Origin: Hydractinia symbiolongicarpus
Lineage: Eukaryota; Cnidaria; Hydrozoa; Anthoathecata; Hydractiniidae
Reading direction: 5' to 3'
DNA length: 64,000 bases
Assembly: GCF_029227915.1 (NCBI RefSeq)
Contig: NC_079882.1
Location: 25,055,001-25,119,000 of the forward strand
In this document: positions 34,301 to 49,300 of the stretch, in pieces
Layout: every line of letters begins with the position of its first letter
Numbering within the stretch: the stretch's first letter is position 1
Translations under genes and position numbers: made by a program
The notes under the pieces: model-generated
The model's input: the letters and a program-made list of their open reading frames with translations, nothing else
What the model was told of the DNA's origin: nothing
Databases searched by the model: none

Positions 34301-37300
34301 AGACACAATTAATAAAACAAAAAAATTATCAGAAAAAAGAAAAATATAGCAACATAATTCATAGTCACATTAGGTTGACATTTCATAATGAAATCAACTT
34401 TTCATAATGAAGATTTTCTATTTTCTCATTTTGTTTGTTTTCCCTCATTGCTTCTCTTAGTTTATCTCCGCTTACTTGTGCACTTTGTTTTTTAATTTGA
34501 GCTTAGTTCCTTCCGATCCTACTCTATTTGTTTGCCACTAGCATTTCTTCAGTCTTTATAGATTTGTAGATTTTTTATCGTATATTGATGGATGCCAAAT
34601 ATATGTTTAATAATAATAATGAATAATGCTTTGCTATTGCTTATACTATTGTTTGTGCATCCAAACATGTGCATGTGCTATCTTGGAAATTATTAGATTA
34701 ACAATTTTCAAAAGACATAATTTTAGACCTTTATAATATTCTTGATTGTTCAAATCACTGGCTATAAGATCTTGATACTCCCCATCTTGAATATTCATGT
34801 GTTGATAATAAACATCACTTTTATCAGCAATATCAACTTCTAAAAAATATGTTAATTTTATTGATTTTAAGGAATGGGTAATAACAAAATCTTCACACTT
34901 TTTGTACTAAAAACAAAAATATAATGGACATAAACACTCCCTTAATTTTTTAGGTCAAAAATTCATCACTAACAACCTTTATCAACAATATTATTGTGGA
35001 AAATCATTTTTCTTGATAGTTTAGTGGGCGCCTACGAAACTATTATGTTTAAGAAATGATAAAATTTCCACAATAATATGAATACTGAACAGAAAAACCG
35101 AAATAATATCTTTAATTTATCAACAATCATTGCAAATATTGTACAAAACACAGATATAGTATATCAGATGGTATATGGATTAATGGAGTGACATTACGCT
35201 ACATCAGTAGCTAGCTAAAATAGCTAAATTTTCTGACTTCTGACTTTTTCACTTCTAAAGTGATCGTTGAGTGACTTTTAAAAAACAAGACTTTTTATTG
35301 GAAACAGAAAATTCTTGTAATAATAGTCATATTTTGTCTGTTCGCATGTAATGTAAATCATGATCAGGAAAACAAGTAGCGGATTTTTCAAAAAGAGTCA
35401 AAAGGAATCCATACATGTTTTGCCCTGCTTACATACAAAAAGGGGTTCTGAAAATTTTTAGTTAAAGACATGGACAAAATATTGCAGATTTTCTTTTAGA
35501 CTAATTTGTAGACCTCAAAATTACTTTTATCTAACCTACAGGTTTACAGTAGGCACTGTTTCGCAGCAAACCTATTTTGAGAACTATAATATAACAATGT
35601 ACAAGGTTAAATTTAACCGTGTAACCTAAAATATGAAGACAGGTTGACTTGGTCTAAAATGTTCCTAAAATTTATTGCAATTAAATGGCTTATTTCAAGA
35701 AAATTTAGTAATTTAGTAAATCCAAACAATCCCAACATATAATATTTTGCACCTCAAAATGTATTTGGAGGTGTGTAATACATTTTTGGAATAAGCGTGA
35801 AGTTCTTCTTTAAATGTGGCGAAAGTCCCTTAATAAAAAAGGATTATCCAATATCAAAAAATCTGGTCTTAACAGAGCTAAAAAACTTCATAATACCTAT
35901 ATCTTGTCAGTTGGTAATGCTAAACCAAGTTGTGACACAGAAAGCGCAGAAAGTTAAAGTTAGAAAAGACAAATGTAATACACCTTATGCTAAGGATGCA
36001 TGATAAATAGTCAAAATTTTTACTTTTGCTAAGGATGCAAGCCTAAGACATGTAAAATGACTAGTACCTTCGTAACATTCTTTATTGGTTAGACTATGGC
36101 TGACAAAATCTTCACAACTTTCATATTCAACTTCCATAACCGCATTTTCATAAATGTTACTTTGGTCAACATTCTTGACTTCTTAAAGTAATAATAGTAT
36201 AATAGTAAGGGTCCATTTTTTTCCACAAAATATCTGGCTACAAGTACCACAAATCCATTTTTTCGTGCGCAACTCGGCCATGTTTGTTTACAAACTAATG
36301 TATTCAGATAATTTATGCAAATAACAACAAAATAATTATTTTATTTTTGAACTGTCCATTTTTAAAATGGCGAACTAATGTGGCAGTGTTTGTGGCCAGA
36401 TATCAGTCCTTTTTATCAGCTCTGATAAGTGTTGTTGGTACATGTGGTAACTGTTTCCTAAGTTGAAAAAAATGGACCCTAAATGCTACATGTCGACCTT
36501 AAAAAAAATGTAACCTAATACCTTCATAATAATCTCCATGCTTTTGTAAATCAGCATTGTCATGATTTTGGTGATTGCAATCTTGAACTTTTATTTCCAT
36601 GTCTTGGTAATATATGTAATTTTTGACATCAACATCAACTTCTAAAAATAATAAAAACAGAGCACATCATACATACTGACTTTCATCCTAATTTAATGAG
36701 AAAATTTTTAATTCAATACCTTTACAGCATTCTTGAAGTTTGTCTTGGTCGTTTTTTACAAGATTCCGGTAATTCAAAACTATGTCGTTTTTATGTTTAC
36801 TCTGAATACTGTTCCCTTTACTATCACTATCAATCTCTTCTATATTTGAAATAGTATATTTCCTAAACCTAAAATTAGATGAGACAAAATAATCAATAGC
36901 CTAAATGCAGGATGTTGTACCTAACCCTTACACAGAACTCTCCCAATAGTGAATTGTGATGCTATTCTAGTAACTCATATAAAATCAAGCAAAAAAACAA
37001 GACTCTTTACTTTTTGATCTTCTTTTTTAAATGCAAAAGCTAAAAATAACCATTACCTAACGAAAACTACTATTGCCAATATGACTAATACAGTAACCGC
37101 ACCCACTGAAATGCCAATAATCAATAAGAGATTTGAAGAAGGAGGAGAGTAATTTGTTGGAGCTAAAAATAAAGTTTGCATTTCATGCATACTTGTAAAC
37201 GCTAACTGATAGACAAAAGCAATTGATATTTGTATTATAACATTCAACTAACAAGTAATTTTTCACACTGTAATTGACTAGGACACTTCCTTGACTTTAG

Positions 37301-40300
37301 TGAATGCCTTATAAGTCAAAGCCAAAGATTAAATATGTTGTTCTGGGAGAAAAACAATTCAAGAAGAAAAGTTGCATATCCATAGGTACTGTCGGCATGG
37401 TATTACACCTCACATAAATTAGAGTACGAAATTATTTCATATATTAACATGTTTCTTATATTATTAAGCCTATTGTCATTCATTCTTTGTTTTGTTTCGG
37501 AATTCTTTTTTGTACAACAGACCTGCAACAAACAAAGTACCTACAATTGCTATGGTAAACGAATAATCTAGACCATCTTGTAGAAGACAACACATCCTAA
37601 AGTAAAACAATGATTTCTGCAATTACCTTTAGTAAATTGTCAAAACAAATTAATAATTAATATCCGATTTCTATATACGCAAAGTAAACTTTTTTTAAGA
37701 GTACACCTTTATTATATCAATTGAACACACTATAACTCTTAAACTGCAGAGCTGAATAATCTCAATAAAATGCTATCAGAAATACTGATAAATTTGCCAT
37801 TAATAAGGCATCAACGCATTTTCGGATTCACAGTTAATAGACTTTAATAAAAAAACACCCCAAAAAAATCTACCCTGGAGCATAAACGCATGTTAACGTT
37901 TTCCTGATATACTTTTAGCAAAAATATATCATCATGGAGTTGAGCACATAAAGACCAATATGTTCAACTTTATCTCGTTTTTAAAACACAAAGGTTTATG
38001 CATTGTTTCAATAAATATTAATTAAAATTATTACACGTTTTTTACAAGAACCAAAAAAATTCTGAGGCTGACTGCTCTTACTACTCAATTTAGCTTAGCC
38101 GAAATATATTTATTATATTAAGAAGGTAATTCAAGATTCAACAGGCGCATAAAGGCAGCGCAAGAAGGGTTGATCATAATTATTATCAGTTAATCTCAAG
38201 AATCATCATCAAGAGTGTTTTTTACTAAAGGAGATTTTAAGTGTTGTCTCTTATTTTCGTTTCCAATGCTTTTCAGGAAAAATTCGAACAAGATGGATAG
38301 TTCAAATAAAAAACAAGAGGCATATTTTTCTGTTTTAGTCAGTCTGGTAGTGAGCTGATTCCTTTCATACTCATTCTGCCATACATAACGACGGATGTTT
38401 CAAGGTGGAGTTTATGACTGTGAAAAATAACATACCACAGGATTTAATAGTTAGGGATGTTATTGTGCTAAATGTTTTTGCCAAACTTGAAGTTTATGGG
38501 ATATATTATTGACTGGTTTCAACACATGGGTCCTGTGCTTTTTGCTCTATAACAAGTAATTCTAAGGTTGTGGCTCTAGTTTTAGAATTTGTGAAGGGAT
38601 GGGAGGGGGGGGGGGGTTGTGTGGGCAGGAGTTTTTTAAAAATGACGTTTAAATAATATGTGACAAGTATGAAGTATGGAAGGCACCCCTAGAGCTGACA
38701 TTGCTCCTGGTAAAATATACAAACAGGGGTGCCAGTAAACAGCATAGGGCGTAGAAATTGCATACATTGTTAGTGATTGTCATGCTAAGCCTGTAAATCC
38801 GTGGTAATTCACCCATCAGAAAAAACAGGAATTCACTTGGTGGAGTCATTTGAGTCCTTAAAATAGGGTTGGTAGGCAAATAAAATATAAAAGTGTCTAA
38901 CTATCCATCAATAAATGCGTGCCATTACACAGATATTTAGTAATAACTGTGTGCTGTTTTAAAGGGAACCTGAGGTATAAAATGATGTTCGGCTTATATT
39001 ATGGAGCTTAAAAAGTTGGTTAACAAGTCTTTTTAAATTTTTTAAAAAGCTTTTTTCGTTCTCGATATTCTTTATTATAGATATTCACGTTTAAATAATT
39101 TTAGATTTAATTATGTTGCATAAATTATGATGTTATATTTAAGTAATAGCAATTTTTGACATTTTTTGTCATCAGTAATTTTAAACCTGTGGAGGGACGT
39201 GCATTCAAACTTTATCAACGCATAGATATTATGAAGGTGAATTGTAAGGCAGATCCCAAGTTATGGGGTCAACAGCCAAAAATTAAGAGGCCTGGGACGA
39301 GCAAACAAGTGTCATTATGTTAATCAATTCACCTTTAGTAGTAAGAACACGACTTTAAAATTAAGGCTCATTTTGTTCTTATTTTCATGGTTTTTTTCAC
39401 AAATTTCTCCCAATCAACAAATGTTTTGTTTGTTTATAATGGAGCACTATAATTGTATTCAAGAACAATCAAGTTAATGTGAATACTCTTCACAGTTATT
39501 TTAAGTGAGAAAAGAAACAATGAAAAGCACAAATCAGTATAAGTAAACCTGCGAATCAACTGCCCAAGTGCTGCAAGGATGACAGATTGAGTGGGACTTA
39601 ACCCACCACCTCTTACTTGCTGGGAAATTGCTCCGCCGACTGCCCTATCCGATGTAATCTTCCTAGCACATGTTGTAAACAAGGCAAGGATACCACGCCT
39701 TTGAAACATACTTGGAAGGCAAGGTGTATTTCCCTTGCAACTCACCTTTCTACTAACATGTATCAACGAGATATTACCAAATGATGCACAGAGGTTAAGT
39801 ACCAACCAAACAATCTAGTGTGTTGCACTTGTTAAACTCTTTACACCTGGGAGAGGCCATTGCCTAACGAAACTGGTTTCAGCTTATACTATAGAAACAG
39901 TGGTGTATTGGTATAATGCAACCTGCACATTAGCTTCCCAAGTGCTGCAAACACCATAGATCAAAATGAAAATGGTTTACACTTTCATATTACTATTTCA
40001 GAATAAAAAAAGGCTGATCTCTCTATATGTCCAAATTGAGTTAGTATTTTTCAGGTAAATCAATATTTTTGTTTTACAATTTATAAATAGATTCATATCA
40101 AAGTCATATTCTGCAGGATAAAATTGGTTGCTGATTAGTTTCCTTTTAAAACGAAATTGTTCCATTTCTACATGAAAATAACTAGCACAGTGAAAAGACA
40201 AATTAGTAGCCCAAACTGACACTATAAAAAATGATTTGTTTTCATCTTTTTAATGTCTGATAGTTAAACGCCACGGTGAAAGTAATGGTCAACTATGAAT

Positions 40301-43300
40301 CTTGTGACTTTAAAACTTTTCTTTGGTAAATCTATTTAGAGGCTAACAAACAATAACCTTAAAAATGTTTATGTAACCAGAAAGTTCCATCATAAAGTTC
40401 TTTTGTCAGCATCACCAGCGTAGTGAAACCAAAAGAAGAGAAGGTTAAAATGCTTTAAATGACTTAACAGTACCCTTTCAAAACACATAACAATGCTTCA
40501 ATCAAGTCAAATTAAAAAAAAAATCAACAGCATGGGACTTCATCAGTACCCAGAGCACTTTCCCCAAATATACAAAATGAAGTATTTAGTACTGTTTAGA
40601 AGTTAGCAGAATGTCATGAAGAAATAAATGATAGAGAAAAAATCGTTCAGGTTCAATGTTGGTTGCTTTTTCTAACTAAAAAGAGATTGACCAGCCTTTG
40701 TGCTTCCAAAACCATGTCCCTACAATATCAAGTAAAGTTGTCAACTGAAGGAATAATTCTCAACAATCTCAATAATATTGATCCCAATAGATAGTAAAAG
40801 TGACAGGGAATAAGGAGCAAGAACATCATCTTTGCTTACCTTAAATGTACTTAGTAAAGTAGATATTGTTATTATAATAACAGTCAGAGGAAGTGACAAT
40901 AGTGAAAGTGATAGGGAATAAACAGTTAGCAAAAATAGTTTAACTTTTTAGTTGTTTACAATTAGGTTATGATGTGCAAATACGATATTAATCCAGTATA
41001 ACATGGCTTTTTCGTTCCTTGGAGAAAACACTGTAATCCATAGTGGTCCCTATCTCCCTTATTTGAATAGATTCCAATTCAGAAAAAAGACTTAACCCCC
41101 CTTCACAAGAGGTGATGAAATATTATGAATTACTTGACAGATTTACCTATGGGTACACTTACTTACTAAGTGCATTGTTTATTCCAAGTTGGCAATTGTG
41201 GCAGAAAAACATTTAAAAGAGGAAATTTGTTTAGAAATAAGAAGTAATAAAAAGTAATAAACTGAGACTGAATTAGCGTTTGTTATGCTTATTTTTCTGT
41301 TAGGCTTTTGAATTGTAGGTTTACAGGTCTACTGTGTGGGAGGTCTTTGTTAAGTCATGCCAGAAACTATGAAAGTGTGAATATATCCTTTCTGCTTAGC
41401 GTTCAGCATGGAAATAAGATTGATATCTTAGACAGTCGTCTACTTGCACTACGGACCCTCTTCGCATGACCCTCGTTTATAGCAATACCAATAGAACTGC
41501 AGAGGCTATCCTGCATAAACAGTTTTATAATAATGATAAAGGTGAAGTTACCCAAAAAATATTTTTCAATAAAATCTCAAAAAAAAATAATTCACTTCCT
41601 GAATGTTGTGTTTTCTTCGAACATTAGCCGCGTTCTCACCTGGTTTATTCGGACTGAATCTTGCAGTTTTCTTTTTACAGGAACAACTATCTGAATACAC
41701 TGACGTCATAAATCATGTTTGAGGCAGCTTTTTTTATTTAAGGGGCTGGAGATTTTGACTGAATTTTCAATGATAAGCAAAGTTTTAGCTTTTCTTGTTA
41801 AAAGTGCGAAATGAAACTTCAAATTTTGACTTAAATTTTTAGGTAAACTTCTCGTTTAAAAATCAATACAAACAAGAAAGTTTGATATATTTTTATTAAT
41901 TAAAATTTTTAATGAAAAAGTATTCATATTACCTTCACTTGTATTCGCTGAAATACAGCATACGTTTCTCCATCAACTAAAGGACCATTTCTATACTCCG
42001 TTACCAAATTCGTTTTCCAAGCATGACTTGTGGATACCGTATAGGTTGAATTATCTCCTAAAAATTTTAGAATTTGTAAGCTATCGCTAGATCACGAAAT
42101 TAAAGAAAAAAAAACACTAAAAATGGCATAATGCAGACGTTTAAATTAAAAATGGAAATTAAGCAGTCAAATAGAACAAAATAAAAATGCTCAAATAGCT
42201 TGTTATGAGGTAGTATTTTGGCTGTTGTTATGATTTCTATTTCGCAGCACTACAGAACTTCCCTAAATTTGCTGTGGAGCTTTTTAAATTGGTGATGCTA
42301 TAGTAAAGGCTGTTTTCCACTTCAAGAAAGTTTTCTGTTTTTTGTCCCCCAAAACGACACTGTCACTGCCATTGTCAAACAAAAGCCAACTTGGTTTGTA
42401 CATATTTTGTTGATTTGTCCCAAGGTTTGAGCAATAAAGAAGCTACATTTTCATAGAAAATAATTTCCCAGAATTTACCAAATGCGAAAGGTAAAGAAAT
42501 AAAAACAAAATCACTTCCAGTATACTTTATTCCGCATAAACTTTTGTTTTTAAAAACTAGCAAACTAAATCAAGCACATGTTGTCTTTCTAGATGTTTTG
42601 ATGCAAAAGTAACACAAGAAAACAATAATAAATTTTAATACAAGTATTAGTTATTTTGAAATTTAAATAGGAAGAGATGGGTTGTGTCTGAAGGGGCTTA
42701 TGTAAGTCTATAAGAGAAAATTTCAGAAAATTCTTAAGCTCAAAGCTGAAATACCAATTCAAAATAATCCCAAACACGCATTTTTGTTTAGGCCTAAAAA
42801 TTTGTATAGAGTACAATGTGAATATATTGTCAATATATTTCAAGACATAGTGTTGAGTGGGAAGGTAAAGATGGAGGCAGACAGGAACATTTTAGTTTTA
42901 AAATTTAAGTCATTGATGTTTTCAGTTTGCTTTAATTTTTGAAGCAAATGACTATTCTTATTTTTGATTTTGGGTTATAGTTATATTTTAATATTATTTA
43001 AAACTCAAGAAGGTCTAATAACGGTAAATATTAACTGACCTAACACAAAATCACCAACAGTAAGCAACTGTCTTTTGTTGAATACACCAGCTATGTATGG
43101 TTCGTCATAATCTGCTGTTTCATATGTCTTCAAGTTAATTTGTTTATACAACAATGGTTCCTTTTCCTGCCATACTGTCCTGTTAATTTTCATGATGACA
43201 ATATACATATACCTAAAATCACAATCATAAAATGAAAGTACATTGCTTCTAGTTAGGAAAAATAACGTTGAAATGCAAAATATTATCTGCAATATGCTGA

Positions 43301-46300
43301 ATTTTTTACAGATTGGAAGAAGAATAGAACATAAATATCTACCTTAAATTTGACGGTCCTTTGACCAGCTTAACTGAAGTCTTGTTTCTGACAAATATCT
43401 CTGGCACAAGTAACTTTAAGGAATCGCGTTCTAAAAAAAAATGTTAAACTCGATTTTAAGTAAATTAGTTTCATATTCATATTTTTTTAGAATAGCTAAC
43501 CATCTGGTAATTGAAATCATATTTAAAATTTATTATTTGACTCACTGACTGAACTTTAATGTAATGTGCTTGCATGGTAGTTGCAAAAAAAAACCAATAA
43601 AGAAATACAAAAGGTGGATTTTCAATGCTGATACACATTTATCTAATATCTGGTTAATGACGATGGCTTTCAGTTACTGCACACAAATTATTTCGCTGTA
43701 GTGAAATATAAATACACTGGTCAAGACAGCAAAAGTGCAAGATTTAGACTGTGGCTGTTATAGAAGCATTTTTTTATAAAAGTCACTTGTCTATTATTCT
43801 TATAATTAACCCAGGATAGTCTCCATTTGTTCTTCATGAACTATCCTCTTATTTATATCATGAAAGTGTGCAAGCACAACAGCAACTCCACTAGACAACC
43901 GCCTGTGATCATTCCCATGCTTAACTTTCAGCAGAAAGGATTAATTTATCACTCTGGCATGACTTTGTCGCGATTTGGACCCAAGACCTTCTGCACTCAA
44001 AGCAACTTTCTCTACCACAAAGCCACAAGTCACAAAAATAGTGGATGGTCACTTTCTTCTTTTTCCCTCTATTGTTCTTAAACAGATATTGACATATTGC
44101 AGTAAGAGATAGCAACAGAAGCATTTAAAAAACATAAAACATGTAGCGTAATTCGTGCATCGGAATTGAAAATCTGAGATGAGTAACAGTAGTGATGTCT
44201 TGTACCATTTAAACTTGCTTGCTTTAATTTTAACAAGGGTGAAAATGTTGAAGTTTTAATGTTAAGTTCTGAAAAAAAATTGATTTTCTTTCAATACCAA
44301 TACCATATTAATATTAAGTTAATACCAATATTTTTCAGAAATGTTGACATGTTTGTTCTCGTCATTTCTTAAATAGGGATAAAATGTCTATTTTCACAAA
44401 TAGCAGAATGAAAAATCGCTACTTTTAAACACTTATAATGGAGCAAATATAATAACTCTTGTTAGGATTATCCTTAAAACTTGAAACTTACAATACAACT
44501 TTGTTTCATAAAGGAGAATAATTTTCCATGTTTTTGATGCGTGATTAATCCGATTCCCGATTTTTACCGATTTTAACTGAAAATCGGAAAAAAACGAATT
44601 TTCGGGCAATTTATTGCTGCCATTTTATTTCTTGTGTGATGCACTATAAGTTGCCAAGTTTGATTCAATTTGAAATTCCCAATGAAAACTTATTGAGGGA
44701 GGGGTGGGGGGGGGGGGGGGGGGGGGCGAATCCCAGAAAAATATTGACCAAAAATTAAATCCTGATACATCTATTCGGTTTTTTTTGCCTTTTTTTATTT
44801 TCAAAACAACAGGTGGTAACCCAAAATATAAACAAAAGAAACAATAAAAAAATTATAAGCCAGATGCAACTATATCATTCTCATTGCGGCAATTTGTTTT
44901 ATTATGCACACTTTGATTAATGAGAAAAAATAATACAAGAAATCAGAAAGTAACTTCTCAGACTAATTGCTAAAGATCCTAATAAAACATCTAAAGGTGC
45001 AATTACATAGTAATTTCTCTGTGAAATTATAAAGAGAAAATTACCAATTGTAACTTGAGTTAAATTTCCAAAGTAGCTGATATTGTCAAATCCATGTTTT
45101 GAGATATCCTATTAAAAAAATAATTACAATAGTTAATATGCGAAGCAACACTGCTGATATAAAAAAAACAAATCTCACATTTCCATATATTACAGCTCGA
45201 GCATACAGGTAATACTTCTCCATGGTTGATATTCTTGCATTTAAGCCATCAACGTACTCTTTGCCTTCCACAAAGTAATATTTTATACCATCTGGTGACA
45301 GATCATCAGCATACACCATAGCAGCAAGAAAATAATCAAGATTCTTTAACTCTGATTCTTTTTGTTTTTTTAGCTGAGTTGGTAGATTAGACTTTCTCGT
45401 AGTTGATATCACAATTTCGTAATAGCTACACAAATCAATGTTGTATCATCAGTCGTTATAGTCAAAATACTGTTATTTTAATGGCTTATTAACCATATAG
45501 CCAGTTTATATTGGAGAATATAGAAAGAGTTTATGACATATGGATCAAACTCTGGTTTGAGTAACAAAGGTCTATATTTTCTCGTACAGATAAGCTAACG
45601 GTTAATAAGTCATTTGGTATCCAACTCAATAATAAAAAAATAATTTAACCAAAACTCACAGGTTAAAACAAAACAAAAACAGTGACTGAAAATGTAAGCA
45701 AATGTTCGAAAGACAAATACAAAATTCATTTAAAAATAAACAAACATGATTTCCATCAAAACACTTAACCTTAAGTTTTTCATAATGATGTACCATGAAT
45801 TGCATAGGCGGGTTCCAAAAAGCAAATATGGCAAATGACTTTGAAAATACGAAACAAATCTTTTTTGTGAGTCAAAAGAAAGAATTATAGGTAGCGCAAA
45901 TATTAAAATACTAAGCTAGTTGTTTAGTTCCTCATATATGCACACAGATTGATTAATTTAGTTAATAAAAGCTATATTAGGCATACTGAAAACATTAGGG
46001 TGACTATATAAGACTATATAAGACTATATACAAATCTATATACAATACAAATCTTGATAAATCTACACACTAGTTTTGTAACGTAATGAGGTTGTAACTA
46101 ACTTACCTGATTGGTCCATTACTATCTGACGAAGAAGTCAATGTTATACACGTAATGTTGCGATATAATGTGATACTCGTAATGTTGTTAGTTTCATTTA
46201 AACAATTAATCTTAGTAAATCCAGGTGGTGGTGGTTCTAGTAAAGCCAATATTAAAAGAAACAATCTTAAATATAAATTTTTCTCTGTCATAACTAAATT

Positions 46301-49300
46301 GCAAAATTAGGTAGGCAGGAAAAGTAACAACTACAAAATAAACAAAACAAAACAAAATAATGAAATAAGTTATATGTTCAAGATGTTTTTAATCTGCTAA
46401 TTTTTACTAACTTACTTTTTGGTTGAATGTAAAAGTTGAACGGTGCGGCAGATTCTGTAACGCCTTGAATATCTGCTGTAATATTAATCTGAACACGAGC
46501 TGCTGCAACGTTAACATTAAAAACGTTGAAACTTAAAGCAGATGTGGTAGTGTTGATAGTTTGAAAAGAAAAGTTGTGTTTATGTTCATAATCCTTAGAT
46601 GCTGATATTGCAAGCTAAGAAAAAAAATCAACTATATAGAATCCATACATAAAGTCCTTTGAAAAAACAATACACCACCTTTAATTATTGTACTTAAATA
46701 TCAGATTTTTTTTAGAACAGAAATATTTGGAATGATACAGATCTGTAAAATTAAATTCTTGCAAAAAAGTTTCTTTAGCTGGTTTGCAAATTCCTTTTTT
46801 GTTGTTGCTAAAATTAACTCTCCCGACATACACCAACTCGGAATCAAAAGCTAGTTACAAGAAGACGTATTCAATAAATACTTATCTGAATTCAGTCAAT
46901 TAAAAATTATAAATTCTGCCATTTTATACATTAAACAATATTGGTCTTGAAACAGAAATTACATACAACATATACCAAATACATACATGATATTTGACTG
47001 AGAGAGGTTGTGAAGTCGATGCCTTCCAAGTAAATGTGATTGTAGATGAAGACAAACTTGCTTTTATGGAATGAGGCTTTTTGAGATCTACAGAAAATTA
47101 GATAAAATAAAAAAAAATTACATTACTTACAGCAGCGTAAGTTAAAATTGTGATAATTTTTGTTTTTGCTAGACTAAACATTTTATTAGTGGGGGCTGTT
47201 AGCACATAAAAAGTGTTAATACTTCAAGTTTTGGTATGCTGTTACTGGATGTGAACACTGTTGCTGTATTTGCTGGTAAAGGAAACAAAAACTGCATAAA
47301 AAATATAGGAGTAACGGAAGCATTGGCCATGTATAAAAACAATATTTTAAGACTTAAAATGACATTATGATGTTTTATATGCTTGTTTATATACTCTGCT
47401 TATTATATTCACTTTTCAAAGAGTTTTAAATAAAATAGGCAGTTTATAAACACTGGAAAGAGACAAGATTCTTTTTTTAATTTTATTTCTTATTTTTGCA
47501 GCTTTCCAGTATTACACCATACTGGATCACCATCGGGAAAGTATCGAATGGTTGCAAAGAGCCAATCAAATACTGTTGCAAGAAGAAATGTACATCTAAC
47601 AAATGTTACTGCAAAAGCTTGAGTTTAAACTGCACAGAGTCATGTTTCTGTAGAGGAGATTGTTTAACAGTTTTATAGCTATGTTAAATGTTCATGCATT
47701 GATTTATTTTTGCTAAAATAATTTTTTCTTGTTATATTTTTCCCAAAAAAAATCTGTCGACAACATGACTTATATTGTATATAACTCGTTTCCAGGCTTT
47801 TTTCAACCCATGTTTTCTATTCCAAATTAATCACCACTTAATATCCTATCAATTGGCATATTATAAGTCTAAGTTTAAAAAATTTTCCTTACAAAGATAA
47901 AAAATGCTGACGTCAGCAATCACATGACATTTGAGTGTGTCTTCCTCAGAAAATCCTTTTCATGTGTGATAAATAGTATGTTGTCGAAAGTTTCATGCTT
48001 TTATCAAAAACTGAAGTATAAATGTGCTAACAGCCCCCACTAATAAAATTTCTTATACCTAATTGACATCCTTTCAATTGGAATCTCAAACAGCATTTAT
48101 TATGGTTACAAGATGTCGCAATGATATACAAGTAACTGGTTACGACGTGAGGATTTAACCAGTTTACAGATAATGGAAATATTCGTTCAGATACACCAAT
48201 TAGATTCTAAAGTATAACATATAAAATCTTAAATATGGAAAGCTTTGAATATTCCTTTTTCATTAACCTTTCAAGAAAAATTTTCTTTACTGTTTCTTTT
48301 AGCCACCATTAAAATATGTCAAATAATTATTTTGTAGCAGCTATCAAAACACAGACATCTGCATTAGGAAACATGTTTGGCAGCAGAATTTGGCCCTCAT
48401 TAAGGTTAGCATTGATACTAAAATGGAAATTAAGAAAAAATCACAAACTTTCTTTCATATACACTATATAATTAATCATATCTGACATACCTGAGGAAAG
48501 CCAAAAATAAACAACCTTGGACAAAAAGGCGGTTCTTGCAGTGATGGTTATTGTAGTTTATGGCAAAAAAGAAATTAAAACAAAAGAAAAAGGTTGCATG
48601 CTGGCTATAAAGCAGAGAAAGCTTTGTTTTGCTAGTGAGATGTGTTTAGAGAAAAGCAACAAATATACAACAATAAGCATGCTTATTTGATACAATAATT
48701 TCTGAAATAAAATTTGCTATTCCTATATAGTTTTGATATATTTTTACTTGCAAATTCCTCAAAACTTATAGCAACGAATATAAAGATACGCTAAAAGTTT
48801 CATTTTTTGTATTGCTCACTTTCTGGAGTTGGTATTTTGAATTCTAATTAATCATATAAGTTAAACATGTGCGAGTTTTTAAAAATTTGTATAAGATTAA
48901 TCATAATGACCAAATATCATAGGTTTGATAAATATATGACAAATCATATATGATTATTCTTAATAGTGTATTATAGCACAAACCATTACCTCAAGGAATC
49001 GATTTTTACGCACACCATATTGTACTTTGTAGGTTTTCACCCAGCCATCTGTATTTGAATCTCCTTGCAAAACAATTCCAGAGATCACTATTGGTTTGTT
49101 AAACGTAACATTAACATAATCTGAAATGCCTTTTAAACACCATGTAGTTGGACTGTCAATATTCATATTTGTTCTAGATGCACCATTATTCACAGATATA
49201 CTCAAATTCATAATCTGTGAACATTCTAAATTAAAACAAAAAGAAAATTCCATAATTATTAGAACATTTAAGGGTTGTACAAACATAAAATAAAATTCAT

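Larger units (their letters stand above)
37597..41932. other. Largest gene B intron
   Basis: 4.3 kb between the membrane-proximal exon and the stalk exon; the gene A counterpart (4819-4909) is 91 bp. Holds a possible SINE head (39540), a truncated SINE (41340) and G runs. No coding region seen. Confidence 0.6.

Noticed and set aside
37541-37544. Obvious donor AG|GTAC for the gene B stalk exon
   Set aside because: It would leave phase 2 while the transmembrane exon needs phase 1. The donor T|GTAGGT four bases earlier keeps the frame and gives the same 52-base exon as gene A.
40741-40932. Hydrophobic minus-strand frame (LSLSLLSLPLTVIIITIS)
   Set aside because: Low-complexity leucine and serine run in an intron of gene B with no supporting splice sites.
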